Made by a program: the position numbers and the translations under genes. Positions 1-11,500 of a stretch of DNA of 64,000 nucleotides are shown one piece after another. The notes under the pieces are model-generated. The model searched no databases. It was given only the letters and a program-made list of their open reading frames with translations, and was not told the DNA's origin. The stretch is from Pseudocercospora fijiensis CIRAD86. Lineage: Eukaryota; Ascomycota; Dothideomycetes; Mycosphaerellales; Mycosphaerellaceae. The DNA is taken from assembly GCF_000340215.1 (NCBI RefSeq), contig NW_006921533.1, forward strand, positions 4,490,979 to 4,554,978. The letters are read 5' to 3'. How positions within the stretch are numbered: the first letter of the stretch is position 1; the number at the start of each line of letters is the position of its first letter.

Positions 1-300
1 CGCAAGATTATACTAATCTTCCGTATTCGGCGTAACGTAGATAGCTAAGACGATTAGAGGGAACAGTTTCCGCTAACTGTATCCTATGCTTTAACCGTCT
101 ATAAGGCACAAGGTATAACGCTCGACAAGGCTGTTATTAAGCTTAGCCTTAAGGATTTCTTAGCGGGGCTTACCTATATAGCCTTCTCCCGTATAAAGAG
201 CTATATAGGTCTAATAATTGAGGGCGCCTTTAACTTCTAGAGAATCCGTAATCTCGGTAAGACTAGTATCGCGCGTATACGTATTGCGGATAAGTATTAG
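1..300 (+). pseudogene. PIF1/Helitron-type helicase C-terminal remnant (RIP-degraded)
   Basis: Reading the plus strand gives a short stretch with the last motifs of the PIF1 superfamily: a region around positions 88-125 reads TVYKAQGITLDKAV, and further on AGLTYIAFSRIKS, matching the family pattern 'H.sQG.TL..v' followed by 'G..YVA.SR'. Such helicases occur as PIF1 proteins and as the helicase half of fungal Helitrons. The frame has in-frame TAG codons where Trp or Gln would be expected and Ile where Met would be expected, as RIP produces. The N-terminal part lies outside the window. No Helitron 3' end (CTRR plus hairpin) was found, so family (host-like PIF1 versus Helitron) is not settled. 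Confidence 0.7.
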
Positions 301-2760
301 AGACGGGGGCATTTCTTTCTAGAGCCTCCTATATCTCTAGTACTATCCTCTCGTAGGTTCGACTTTAGCGGGCCTTTATCTTCCTTCTCTAACGGCCTTC
401 TTAATACTCTAGGCTAGCGCATTTACTAGCGACAACTAGACGAGAATATAGACAACGATAATGAGATCTAGAGGGTTCTATCTAAGTTGCTATTACTAGG
501 CGAAGAGCAGCCGCTTCTAGATTTACAGCCTAACGATCCTATACTAGTCGACTAAACACTACCAGATAAGGCAGAAGTAGAGAGTAGAGGCTTCCCTCTA
601 GGTTTAGGATATGTATATCGCCTAATAACTTATCTCGAGCTAGCTCCTCGTTATTAGCGCTATTATCCTAAGCTAGGCGCGAATCCCGCAATCGAGCGTA
701 GTCTCTTTATCCGTTAGATCTAGGAGGCTAAACGTCTATAATAGCAGTTTCTTCGAGATTAAGTTCGCGCTAAACTAGGCCCTATAGGCAAGCGTCCTCG
801 TGCCTAGTCTCTTACCTCGATAGTATTATTGTTATCGCTATCTTTACGAGCCTACTATTAAGTAAGCGTACGGCCTACGGACGAGGAACTAGAGCGTACA
901 TTTATAGCCTATGTTCGTATCGAGCTAGGTATAGCTCTTGCTAGTAGGTTTAGTAGCCGGGAAGTTAGGCTAATCGACACTACTCGCCCTTTATAGTTGT
1001 CTTACTAGTCTCGCTTCTTAACCGATCCTAATAGCGAGGATATCTTCTAGGAGGTCTACCGTAAGAAGTACCTTAATTACTAACAACTCTAAGCAACTAA
1101 GGATCGCATTTAGTAGGTACGAAATCGAGTAGAGTACTAAGACCGGATTCCTCGGCCTAAGATAGTTCGCCTTACTAACCTAGCGTTTAAGTATACTCGT
1201 ATTATATAAGGTTAGGGTCGGTATACCTTTAACAACCTAGCTCTTATTAGGTTGCCTACGACCGGCGGTAGCCGTTCCCTTGCTTTCTTCGATATAGTTG
1301 CTTACGTACCTAAAGATCCTTACGACCCTAATAATCTCGTTCGCGCTTAGTACAACGATAAAGTTATAACGGACCTGCTTAGGCTTTAGTAGCATATATT
1401 CGACTACGGCAACTTATAGCTTATTACGCCGAACAACGCATTCGGACTCCTATTCCTATCTAGTACGGACGAGCGACAAGCATACGATATAGTTAATATT
1501 GCTCGTAAGATTATTCGAGACTTTAGTTAGCTAACTACGACTATAGCCTAGCCTATTAACCTACATTAGTAGGCATCTGCTACTACTAAAGGTTGCTATT
1601 AGTACTAGACGAATATAATAGATATACTCTACGCCCTCCGGAGTCTTAAGTTTACGCCTAATCTTCGGCTAGTCTATATAATCTACTCTTCTAATAGCTA
1701 TTTAGTTGTAGCTAAGATCGACCCTCGTACTACTATTATACAAACCTAGAACTCTTAGCCTAATGTTCGCGTAGATAGTACTCGTACGATCGGTAGCAAC
1801 GGCGTCCGACTTATTCTCTCGTTTGCTAAACTTCTATCTATTTATTATAGCGCTTAGGAGGCCGGTTAGCCTCCTAAAGATACCTAGAAGCACGAGGAGG
1901 TCGAGGATGCTACGCGGCAGACTAATGCCTCCGCGTATAGTACTATTGCTATCTATAATCTCTATATTCTTATATCCGGCCGCCTTCCTACTCGTATCCT
2001 TAGCTCTTAGTCTAAGCTTATAGATTAGGCTAGCGTAACTCGCTCTAGCTATTTAGCTATATTAGCCGCTAACGTAGATTATAAGTACCGCCTAGTACTA
2101 CCCGCTAACCTCGGTACGCTCCTATCTATACTAGTTTATACTATAGAGGACGTCGCGCGGCGTTATTAGGAGCGGATCGACGAGGAGCGTCGGAAGAAGC
2201 AAGTATAGGAGGAGGTAGATATAATCGCTTAGATAGAGGCGATACCTAATAACGAGGAGGCGGAGTCGGAGGCGGAGGTAGAGGTAGAGGTAGAGGCTCG
2301 GATCGAGGCAATGCTCTCTTCGGATTTTAATTATAGCGGTAGTAAGGACGTCGAGATATTAGATACTTAGTAGATAGTTTAGAGGTAGTAGAGCTATCTC
2401 GAATAAGGTCGAAGTCCGTATAGAGCGATAGCGATATAATAGACTTCGACCTTCGAGACTGCTCTAGTCTGCTCTAGTCTGTCCGTTACGTAATAATAAG
2501 CCTATTTAGTATAGTCCGGGTTACGAGTATACTAATTATCGTTAAATATACGATTTCGTTAAAAATGCGATTTCTATACTCTTTGCTATACCTCTTAAGT
2601 GTAATTAATACGATAACGATAGCGGCTTCTTATTAGCTAGCTATAAGGCGAAAGCTTCGCTCGCACTTCTAGGTACGCGTAGCCGCCTAGAAGCATATAT
2701 TTACCTAGACTCTAGGGTATAATAGTAAGGCTCGAGTTTATTAAGATATATACAGGGTAT
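301..2760. repeat. RIP-degraded repeat DNA, no identifiable protein
   Basis: This stretch is nearly free of CA and TG dinucleotides and full of TAG/CTA. Plus-strand translation shows long coding-like runs broken by stops (for example around 1240-1560), and near 2200-2300 a Glu/Arg-rich low-complexity run. It follows the helicase remnant and may be the rest of the same element. I recognise no domain. The repeat ends near 2760, where normal dinucleotide use resumes. Confidence 0.6.
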
Positions 2761-4427
2761 CTGTTCCTAGACTAATACAATTATCCGGCCTAGAAACAAT
2801 TATCCCCTAGAGACCTCGATTCTGTACGGCCTTGACAACTTTATAAGAAATTCTACACTTCCAGCCGTCCAGATTTGGCTCGGCCCCGAGATTCTTACCA
2901 CAGAAGCATCACCATCGCCATGCGGAGCTCGTTCGATGACGTACCAAAACCAGGTTGATCTCCGGGATATCGAGCAGGCTGGACTCGCAAGAAGAACGTT
3001 CACCGACAAGTGCAAAGTAGGGCTTCACTCCGAGCCCTCGGTCGTGTGCTCTACTTGACTTGAGTCATTTTGCCTGTCGTTTGTTACCTTCATGTAGCCT
3101 TGCCCTTGAAAGGCTTTCGCGGCAGAATGCTTGCAGGCCAAGACTGGCGAGCCTGAGCATGAAGACTTTGCCGAGCAACGCGAAGTTTTCGACATTCGAA
3201 CTTCAATATTGGTGCAGGAAAATGTGTTGTCGTGACCCAGACCGTCGACTTAGCCATACTGGCCCACCGTGAGGAGGCATCAACCTAAGTAAGTCATGAT
3301 ATCAGCAAGAGCGGCCGGCAGGACCACTCCGTGAAGTACACAATTGTACGGAGTCTTCGCATAATTTGATAGATCAAGTGCCGAGCCGAGATGTAGGTCC
3401 TGGCTCCTCACGAGCTGAGCGAATTCTTGCATCCATCATTAGGAACGTCGTTGCAAGACATATACATGCACTCAAGACATCCGTTTAATTTCCATGACGA
3501 CGATTAACCTCATCGAGCACTTTATCATGTATAATTTCCTAACAGCAATGACACTGCGCAGAGTTCCTTCGCTCCAAGTCTCGTTGGAGAACAATCATTC
3601 TACCATTAGACAAACAGGAAGATTGAGCAGACTTCACTGCAACTCCTGAAATATCATCGTCAAGCTCGACTCTGTCTTGATAATCACAAAAGCTTCCTCC
3701 AAAGACACAGAAGCAGAGCATGATACCAGGAAAAAGGCCATCTAGCTCAGGTCTCTACGGTCATTGAAAACGCTCGAGGATTTAGCCTCACAGCAGAACT
3801 CGGAATCATCACAACGAATAAGGCGGTAGCATTTAAGATAGGACGGCAAGCAGTAAAGAGATCGCCATCAGAGGCTTTCAGGCCACAGCTCGAGGAATTG
3901 ATCATTATGCATATCTTCTTGCTTGTGACCTGTGCCAGATTATCATCGAACGCTGCGCATGATTGATCGAGAAATTTCATCCCACGAAATACGAATCAGG
4001 AAGGAGAGTGAAGCTAAAAGCAGGAGATACACTGGATCAAAAGAAGCACAGATGCGTCCAGAAGGGAGCATGAATTCGCTTTGCTGCGCCATCTCAGGCC
4101 ATACCTTGGTTCAGATGATGGCGTCTCGGGCACAGTGTGGATCTGGCCGTTGTGTGGTGGCATAGCATTATGGGTATAGGCATACCCTATATTGACGTGC
4201 AGTGTTGATAGGAATGATTTGAATCCTTCAACTGAGAGCCGTTCTGACGGTAGATAATGGAGAGCAAAGTATGGATATGGAGCGATCTTGCTTCCGTGAG
4301 AATGCAAATGCACTTCGGTTGCTCCAACAGGTATCTCAAACTTTTCCTGTCCGCTGACGAACGCCGATCTGATTACATGCTCCTCAATGCAATACATATT
4401 TCGAGATGGTCTTCAGCCTGCCATCGC
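2761..4427. other. Intergenic, no supported gene
   Basis: About 1.7 kb of ordinary base composition between the repeat edge and the 3' end of the 2-isopropylmalate synthase gene. It only holds short open frames on both strands with no recognisable domain, no consistent intron structure and no family resemblance. It includes the 3' untranslated region of the neighbouring minus-strand gene. Confidence 0.5.
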
Positions 4428-6413
4428 CTAGCTGCCATTGACCTGGTTCTCCAGACCCGCAACAATCTTACTTGATGCATCAGGAGCACTTTCTGGCGCT
4501 CCATCCAACGCGCGTTGCTCCTGTTTGAGGTCAGGCCCAACCTCAAGGTGCTCCGTGTTCGATCGTTTGGGCTTGAATGTGACTGGCGTGCCGGGTCTCG
4601 ATGCGAGGAACTGGACGATATTGTTAGCCGCTTCGCGCCGTAGTTCAGGTAACAGTGAGCTTACCGAAGATGCTGCACCCAGTAATGCTATCAAAGAGCT
4701 TTGCACCACGTCCTCATGAATTCCGACGCCCCAGACTTTCTGCGCAGCACCGGCGGCTGTACACTCTATGTAGGTTGCAGCCTGGGTGTCGACTCGCTTT
4801 CCAATCTGGCGCTCGATGGCATGCTCCTTGTAATCTACGACGTCCAGGTCAATACCCAGACCTTTCAAGGCATTGGCCAAAGCAGAGAGAGCACCGTTTC
4901 CGACACCCTGCACTCTGTGCTCGTGTCCATCGATCTCGATCACACCCATGAATTTCCTGCGGAGGTTGCGATTCGAGGCGGTCTTGCCCTTCTCAGGTGG
5001 AGCAGGAGAAGATGAACGATCTGTCGTGATATCGTAATCTACCAAGCCAAAGCGTGGATTTCTGTTGAGATGGTACGCTTCCGCAAACAGATCTTTAATC
5101 TCGTTCGCCAAAAGCTCGCGTCCAAGCATGTCTGTCTCTCGCTGAACGATCTTGGAAAAAGCGACCTGTAGACCGCGAGGCAAATCGAGCTCAAGTGTTC
5201 GCTTGATGATCCAGGCAACGCCGCCTTTCCCGGATTGGCTGTTGACTCGAATGACAGCCTCATAAGTTCTACCGATATCCTGTGGGTCCAGCGGGAGGTA
5301 AGGCATGACCCACGGGTCTTCATGACCAGCTTTTTGTTTGTCTCTAAGGTTGAAGCCCTTCTTGATAGCATCTTGATGCGAGCCGGAGAAAGCGCATGTG
5401 ACCAGAGACCCACCGTATGGCGCACGCTGATGTACCGGTATCTTATTGCTCTTCTCCACAATGTCGATCACGCTATTGATGTCGGAGAAATCGATTCCAG
5501 GATGAATGCCCTGAGTGTATAGGTTCAAAGCCAAAGTCACAAGGTCGACATTTCCTGTTCGCTCGCCGTTGCCGAAGAGAGTGCCTTCAACTCTGTCTGC
5601 GCCAGCCATCTGTGCCAATTCTGCGGCAGCAACCGCGCAACCTCTGTCGTTGTGCGGGTGCAGAGATATGGCGACTTTTTCACGCTCGGAGATGTGGGTG
5701 TGGAAGTATTCGATTTGGTCGGCGTACACGTTCGGTGTGCTCATTTCGACTGTTGCAGGCAGATTGAAAATGATTGGATTTTCCTTCGAGGGCTCCCACG
5801 CCGCCTTGACAGCCTCGCAGATCTGGATCACGTATTCTGGATCAGAATCAGAGAAAGTCTCTGGCGAGAACTCATATGCCCATTCCGTGCCTGCAGTGCT
5901 CGGATCGTCCTTTGTAATAGATCGAGCATACTTAGTGCACTCCACAGCCAGCTCAATTTGCTGCTCATTGTTCATGCCAAACACGATCTGCTGGAAGCAT
6001 GGGCTTGTGGCCACGTAAAGGTGCAGAATGGCCTTCTTTGCGCCCTTCAGACTGTCGATAGTCCGCCTGATCAACTCCTTTCGACACGGCGACAGAACCT
6101 GCAGCCACACATCATCGTCCACTGCGCCTGGGGTTGTCACGAGTTTCCGTGTAAAGTCGTAGTCTGTATCTCCCGACGAGGGATATGAGATCTCAATCTC
6201 CTTGTAGCCAAGCTTCTGCAGCATCTGAAAATATCGCCACTTCTGCTCGCCGTCCATCGGGTCAACCAGCGACTGGTTGCCATCGCGCAAATCTGTTGCC
6301 AGCCATCGCGGCACCTTGTCGAGGGTCTTGGTAGGCCATTGTCGGTTCTCGAGCTTCAATGGCTTGAATCGACGGTATTTCTTGGAAGGATCTTTCAGCC
6401 TAGACGTAGACAT
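4428..6413 (-). CDS. LEU4: 2-isopropylmalate synthase (leucine biosynthesis)
   Basis: Catalyses the first committed step of leucine synthesis: condensation of acetyl-CoA with 2-oxoisovalerate. A single 661-residue exon. Visible motifs: DLRDGNQ at 41-47 (metal and substrate site), HPHNDRGCA at 252-260 (metal-binding His pair), GNGERTGN at 281-288, and ADQIEY around 231. The C-terminal LeuA regulatory/dimer domain lies at about 485-600 and would carry leucine feedback control. Similar along its length to yeast Leu4. Unlike yeast Leu4 it starts almost directly at the conserved LKDPSKKYRRF segment, so an N-terminal mitochondrial presequence is short or absent from this start; an upstream exon cannot be excluded. 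The last 60 residues are a non-conserved polar tail. An inverted repeat lies 220 bp upstream. Family call is secure; the exact start is less so. Confidence 0.96.
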   Translation of the reverse strand: MSTSRLKDPSKKYRRFKPLKLENRQWPTKTLDKVPRWLATDLRDGNQSLVDPMDGEQKWRYFQMLQKLGYKEIEISYPSSGDTDYDFTRKLVTTPGAVDDDVWLQVLSPCRKELIRRTIDSLKGAKKAILHLYVATSPCFQQIVFGMNNEQQIELAVECTKYARSITKDDPSTAGTEWAYEFSPETFSDSDPEYVIQICEAVKAAWEPSKENPIIFNLPATVEMSTPNVYADQIEYFHTHISEREKVAISLHPHNDRGCAVAAAELAQMAGADRVEGTLFGNGERTGNVDLVTLALNLYTQGIHPGIDFSDINSVIDIVEKSNKIPVHQRAPYGGSLVTCAFSGSHQDAIKKGFNLRDKQKAGHEDPWVMPYLPLDPQDIGRTYEAVIRVNSQSGKGGVAWIIKRTLELDLPRGLQVAFSKIVQRETDMLGRELLANEIKDLFAEAYHLNRNPRFGLVDYDITTDRSSSPAPPEKGKTASNRNLRRKFMGVIEIDGHEHRVQGVGNGALSALANALKGLGIDLDVVDYKEHAIERQIGKRVDTQAATYIECTAAGAAQKVWGVGIHEDVVQSSLIALLGAASSVSSLLPELRREAANNIVQFLASRPGTPVTFKPKRSNTEHLEVGPDLKQEQRALDGAPESAPDASSKIVAGLENQVNGS

Positions 6414-6848
6414 CTTTGGTCAGTACCTTGGTGGGGTGTGGGCATTGGAGCGCAGGTGTTCACGAACATGCCCTTCATTTTCCTGTTCTACAAGCACAAG
6501 GCGGCAGACAGTGGTAGTTCTAAGGGTTGGGATAGGGAAGAAGTTCACAGCGCCGTGTCTCGCTTTGTGCGGCGCAAGAGTCAACAGGCGCCGTATGAGT
6601 CGAATAAATTAATAAAATGGAGGGGTCTTACTACCGGCATAGACCCATGCCGGCGGACACTGTGGAGAAGCCCGCATTTCGGCTGCATGAGCCGCCACCA
6701 ATGGTTCTGTACCTGAGAGATCCACCAGCTCTCACCACGCAGCACTCTGCCCTGCCGTCTATAATACTACGCCCTATGTCTAGACAGACGCTCGCTGAAT
6801 GAACAATATATGACAGCAGCCCTCTCAGGAAATCTAGTCAACACCACA
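6414..6848. other. Intergenic: promoter region of 2-isopropylmalate synthase
   Basis: This 435-bp gap separates the 3' end of the thioesterase gene from the start of the 2-isopropylmalate synthase gene; both are on the minus strand. It holds a 20-bp palindrome at 6634-6653 and no coding sequence that I can support. Confidence 0.6.
6634..6653. promoter_or_regulatory. Candidate Zn2Cys6-type operator (palindrome)
   Basis: The sequence CCGGCATAGACCCATGCCGG is a perfect 7-bp inverted repeat around a 6-bp centre. It lies 221-240 bp upstream of the start codon of the minus-strand leucine gene. Binuclear-cluster factors bind CGG/CCG half-sites; the known Leu3/LeuB site has a CCG-N4-CGG layout, which this is not. 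A regulator of leucine genes is plausible but the spacing does not match it. Confidence 0.35.
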
Positions 6849-8035
6849 CTATAGCTTCGAGCCTGGCGCGTTCTGCTCCTGCTTGAGCCTCACCACACCC
6901 TGTAAATGGTTAGCATAGATGCACATTTACACCAACACATCTTCCTGCTTACCTCTTGTACGCACGATGCCACCAGCCTGCCGTCTTTCGAGAATATTCT
7001 CTGCAAGACGAAGCCTCGTCCATCGCCCGCCCACGGAGTCTCTGCTTCTGCGCATAGCCAGTCGTCTGCGCGGAATCCCCTCGGATTATGGAAATATATG
7101 CTGTGGTCCAGAGAGACCATCATGCCCACCTCCGGTCTCTTTTCTTTCAAGCCAACTATTTTCCCATCCTTGATCTCCAAACTCTGGAGCTGATTGATCA
7201 TGTCATCATCCATGCCTTCCACTCTCTTCAACGTCTCCAGATCCATCTTCTTCAGTCGCTCAAATATATCTTGCGTAATCAGTCCCTTCCCGCTATTGTC
7301 CTCGCCGTTCTTGATCTTTTCGTTACTCTTCAGCGCACTCGTGTATCGCCAAAGCTTGTGAACTCGAGCCACAGTTCCAATGAAGTACGAATCTGACATG
7401 TACGCCAGAGCACTTAAATGCGCCTGTGTCCCTCCTTCCTCGCTGATCTTCCCTCGACATTTGATCCATTGCCTTGTTCTCTTAAGATGTGGGTACGGTG
7501 AGTCATTATTGCTGATGTCCACTCTCTGTGTTACGAAAGGACTCTTTGCGCCTCTGAAATGATCGATCGGCTCAATGTCCATAGGTGGCGGAATGTCTGG
7601 CATGTCGGCCTGATGCTGCACAGTCTGCTTTCCTCCAGAGCCCTCCCTCATGAAGGATAAGGTGGTTGTGAAAATTGGCTGCCCGCGCTGTCGCGCCTGG
7701 ACTGTTCTCGTTGCGAAACTCCGTCCTTCGCGCACATGCTCAACGTGATATATGATTGGAATCTCGCTGTTGCCGTTTAATACGAAGTAGCAGTGCATGC
7801 TATGCACCAAGAAGTTCTCGGGAACGGTCTTCTGAGCCGCTGCCAGGCATTGTGCGATTACAGCTCCACCGTAAATGCCGCGAGCTCCCGGGGGATGCCA
7901 TAGTGGTCTAGTGTTGGTAAACATGTTGGCTTCGATGTCATTGAGATGTGTGAGTTCGAGTACGTCTTCGATAGGCGCCTTGTCTTCCGATGGAGGTGGT
8001 GGTTTAATCAACGTGGGATGCGTTCGCGAGGTCAT
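6849..8035 (-). CDS. Peroxisomal acyl-CoA thioesterase II (TesB/Tes1 family), two exons
   Basis: Hydrolyses acyl-CoA to free acid and CoA, probably in peroxisomes. Exon 1 is 8035-6953, the intron 6952-6900 (53 nt, GTAAGC..ACAG), exon 2 6899-6849; 377 residues. Double hot-dog features include FTNTRPLWHPPGARGIYGG near residues 38-57, HSMHCYFVLNG, and the second-domain segment SLDHSIYFHNPRGFRADDW with the conserved 'LDHSI.FH' pattern. The small second exon encodes 16 residues ending in SKL, a classic PTS1 peroxisomal signal, which is lost if the intron is not removed. The start at 8035 has a good context (ACC before ATG); an open frame runs 34 codons upstream but is not conserved. It sits head-to-tail behind the leucine gene. 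Confidence 0.93.
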
Positions 8036-8552
8036 GGTCAATTTCAGCGTTGAGAGGTAAGTGACGCGAGTCTCTAAGATTGCGAAAGAGTACGAAAGAG
8101 TAATGTAGCCTAGGTTTACATTAAATGCAATCCACACGCGTCTGCATGATCTTGTCTGCAGTTCATCCCATGTGAGCTCAGCCCGGGCCCCAAGATTGTA
8201 ATAAGCCGAGGTTCGCGAAGAACCGCTTTACCGCTCGCTTTATTCTACCGCATCTTCTTCGGAATCGGATGCACAGTAGACAATTTGTGCTGATGTCCTA
8301 CGGCCGAGAAAGGTCCTTCTCCTCAAGTCTGATTACCGTCATTGGCATGCTCGATACTATTGATGTCTTGGAGAGGCTTGCATGGAGCATGGCTATTCTA
8401 CTTCAATAAGCAAACCGAGCCCCAGCCATCCGCCCAGACTGTGTTTCAGCAAAAGTCGCGATTTCTTGGCGGCCAAAACTTTTCGAGAACGGTAACCCGA
8501 CGCTACGTAAGTTTTAAGAAATCTCAATCAAGCCCTGTATAGCTATTCTCTC
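8036..8552. other. Intergenic: thioesterase promoter and left flank of the 24-kb block
   Basis: About 0.5 kb upstream of the thioesterase. Base use is normal up to about 8500, then grades into the repeat border. I see no supported gene. The block border is the TAA at 8553-8555. Confidence 0.5.
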
Positions 8553-8555
8553 TAA

Positions 8556-8570
8556 GAGCCTATTTGGTAA
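8556..8570 (+). repeat. Left terminal inverted repeat of the 24-kb block
   Basis: GAGCCTATTTGGTAA, preceded by TAA at 8553-8555. It is the exact reverse complement of 32483-32497. The match stops one base beyond on the inner side (C here, T at the other end), so the inverted repeat is 15 bp. Confidence 0.75.
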
Positions 8571-8579
8571 CTAGGGCTT

Positions 8580-11500
8580 ATGTAGCTCGAAGAGCCACAC
8601 GAGAAGCCTAAGGCGACGAGTAGCTAAAGTCTTATCTAGACGCCTATAGTAGGCCTAATCTAAAACGCGTATAGTAAGTTATATCTAAAACGCTAATACT
8701 AAAAAGTAATATTAATCCGGAACGCATTATAGATATTAGAAAGCACTATTTAGAAACGCTTATAGCGAGCACTATTAGGAACGCTTATAGCAAGATAGTC
8801 TTAAATATCTATAGTAACTACTTCCGGAATATGCCTATAGTAATTACTATCCGGAATACCTATAGCGAGTACTATTCGAAATATCTATAGTAAGTAGTTC
8901 TTTCCGAGTTAGAACGCTTATAGTAAGTACTACCTATAAGGCGTATAGTAAGTACTACCTATAAGGCGGATACTAAGTCTAATCTAAAACGCCTATAGTA
9001 ATTTTAATCTAAAACACTTATAGGGATTCTTATTTAGAACGCTTATAATACTAAGTACTATTCGGAACGCGTATAGTAAGTCTAATCCGGAGCGCTAACA
9101 GTTAGTACTACTGTCTATAACGCCTATACTAAGTTTTATTTAGAACGCGCTATATAGTAATTCTAATCCGAAACGCTTATACTAAGTCTTATCCGGAACG
9201 CGTATAGTAAGTACTATCCGGAACGCGTATAGTAGGTCTAATTCGGAACGGTAATAGTAAGTACTATTACGAACGCTTATAGTAAGTAGTACTTTCTAAA
9301 ATACCTATAGTAAGTACTATTTAGAATACTTATAGCAAGTTATATCCGAAACGCTTATAGTAAATACTACTAAAAACGCCTATAGCGAGTAGTAATATTC
9401 GAAACGCCTATAGCGGTAACTATCTAAGATATCTATAGCGAGTAGTACTATCCGGAACGCGTAGAACAAGCCTTATTTTAAACGCTTAGTATAGTTAGTT
9501 CTATATAAACCGGAACGCGTATAGCAAGTCTAATCCGAAACGCTTATAGGTATTCGAACTGCTTATAGCGAGCGCTAAGTACCCTATATAACGCCTACTA
9601 CGAGTACCTTATAAAACGCCTATAGCGAGTACTCTATAGAATACCTATAGCGAGTAGTACTATCCGGAACGCGTAGGATAAGCCTTATTTTAAACGCTTA
9701 GTATAGTTAGTCCTATATAGGCCGGAACGCGTATAGCAAGTCTAATTTAAAACGCTTATAGAAAGTCTTATCCGGAATATATATAGTAAGTCTAAGTCTA
9801 ATCCGAAACTAAATACTTATATTAGGTACTACCCGGAAGGCCTAAAGCGAGTAGTACTATCCGGAACGCTTATAGCAAATACTATCTAAAACGCCTATAG
9901 CTAAATAGTATTCGAACTATTTATAGCAAGTACCCTATATAACGCCTACTACGAGTGCCCTAAAAAACGCCTATAGCGAGCCGGAATGCGCCTATAGTAA
10001 TTGCTATCCGGAATACCTATAGCGAGTACTATTCGAAATGTCTGTAGTAAGCAGTTCTTTCCGAGTCGGAACACTTATAGCAAGTACTGCCTACAAGGCG
10101 TATAGTAAGTCTAATTCAAAACGCTTATAGCAACTTTAATCGAAAACAACTATAGGAATTCTAATTTGGAACGCTTATAATACTAAGTACTATTCGGAAC
10201 GCGTATAGTAAGTCTAATCCGGAGCGCTAACAGTTAGCACCACTATCTATAACGCCTATACTAAGTTTTATTTAGAACGCGCTATATAGTAACTCTAATA
10301 CGGATCGCCTATACTAAGTCTTATCCGGAACGCGTATAGTAAGTACTATCCGAAACGCGTATAGTAAGTCTAAAATAGAACGCTAATAGTAAGTACTACT
10401 AAGAACGCCTATAGCAAGTAGTACTTTCTAAAATACCTATAGTAAGTACTATTTAGAATACTTATAGCAAGTTATATCTAAAACGCCTATAGTAAATGCT
10501 ACTAAAAACGCTTATAGCGAGTAGTATTATTCGAAACGCTTATAGCGGTAACTATCCGAGATATCTATAGCGAGTAGCACTATCCGGAACGCCTATAGCA
10601 AATACTATCTAAAACGCCTATAGGCTATAGTAAATAGCATTAGAACTACTTTTAGCGGACACCCTATATAACGCCTACTACGAGTACCTTATAAAACGCC
10701 TATAGCGAGCACTCTATAGAACACCTATAGCGAGTAGTACTATACGGAACGCGTAGGAGTCGGTAGGACAAGCCTTATTTTAAACGCTTAGTATAGTTAG
10801 TCCTATATAAACCGGAACGCGTATACTAAGTCTAATCTAAAACGCTTATAGAAAGTCTTATCCGGAATATATAAATTAAGTCTAAGTCTAATCCGAAACT
10901 AAATACTTATATTAAGCACTATCCGGAAGGCCTATAGGCTAAGACTATAGCGAGCAGCACTATCCGGAACGCTTATAGTAAGTACTATCTAAAACGCCTA
11001 TAGTTAAACAGCATTCGAACTATCTATAGCGAGTACCCTATATAACGCCTACTCTAAGTACCCTATAGAACGCCTATAGCGAGTACTCTATAGAACATCT
11101 ATAGCGAGCAGTACTATCCGGAACGCGTAGAATAAGCTAACTGTTACTAACAACGCCTATAGTAAGGCTAACTTAGAGCACTTATAATAGTAAGTACTAT
11201 TTGGAACGCGTATAGTAAGTCTAATCCAGAGCGCTAACAGTTAGCACTACTATCTAAAACGCCTATACTAAGTTCTATTTAGAACGCGCTATATAGCAAT
11301 TCTAATCCGAAACGCTTATACTAAGTCTTATCCGGAACGCGTAGAGTAAGTACTATCCGGAACGTATATAGCAAGTCTAATTCGGAACGCTAATAGTAAG
11401 TACTACTAAGAACGCTTAAAGCAAGTAGTACTATCTAAAATACCTATAGCAAGTGCTATTTAGAATACCTATAGTAAGTCTAATCCAAAACGCCCGAAAC

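Noticed and set aside
4014..4397. 127-codon minus-strand frame next to the leucine gene as a gene
   Set aside because: No domain, no conserved pattern, and overlapping open frames on the plus strand of similar length.
5515..6188. Plus-strand open frames of 167-178 codons within the leucine gene
   Set aside because: They are antisense shadows of the clearly conserved 2-isopropylmalate synthase reading frame.
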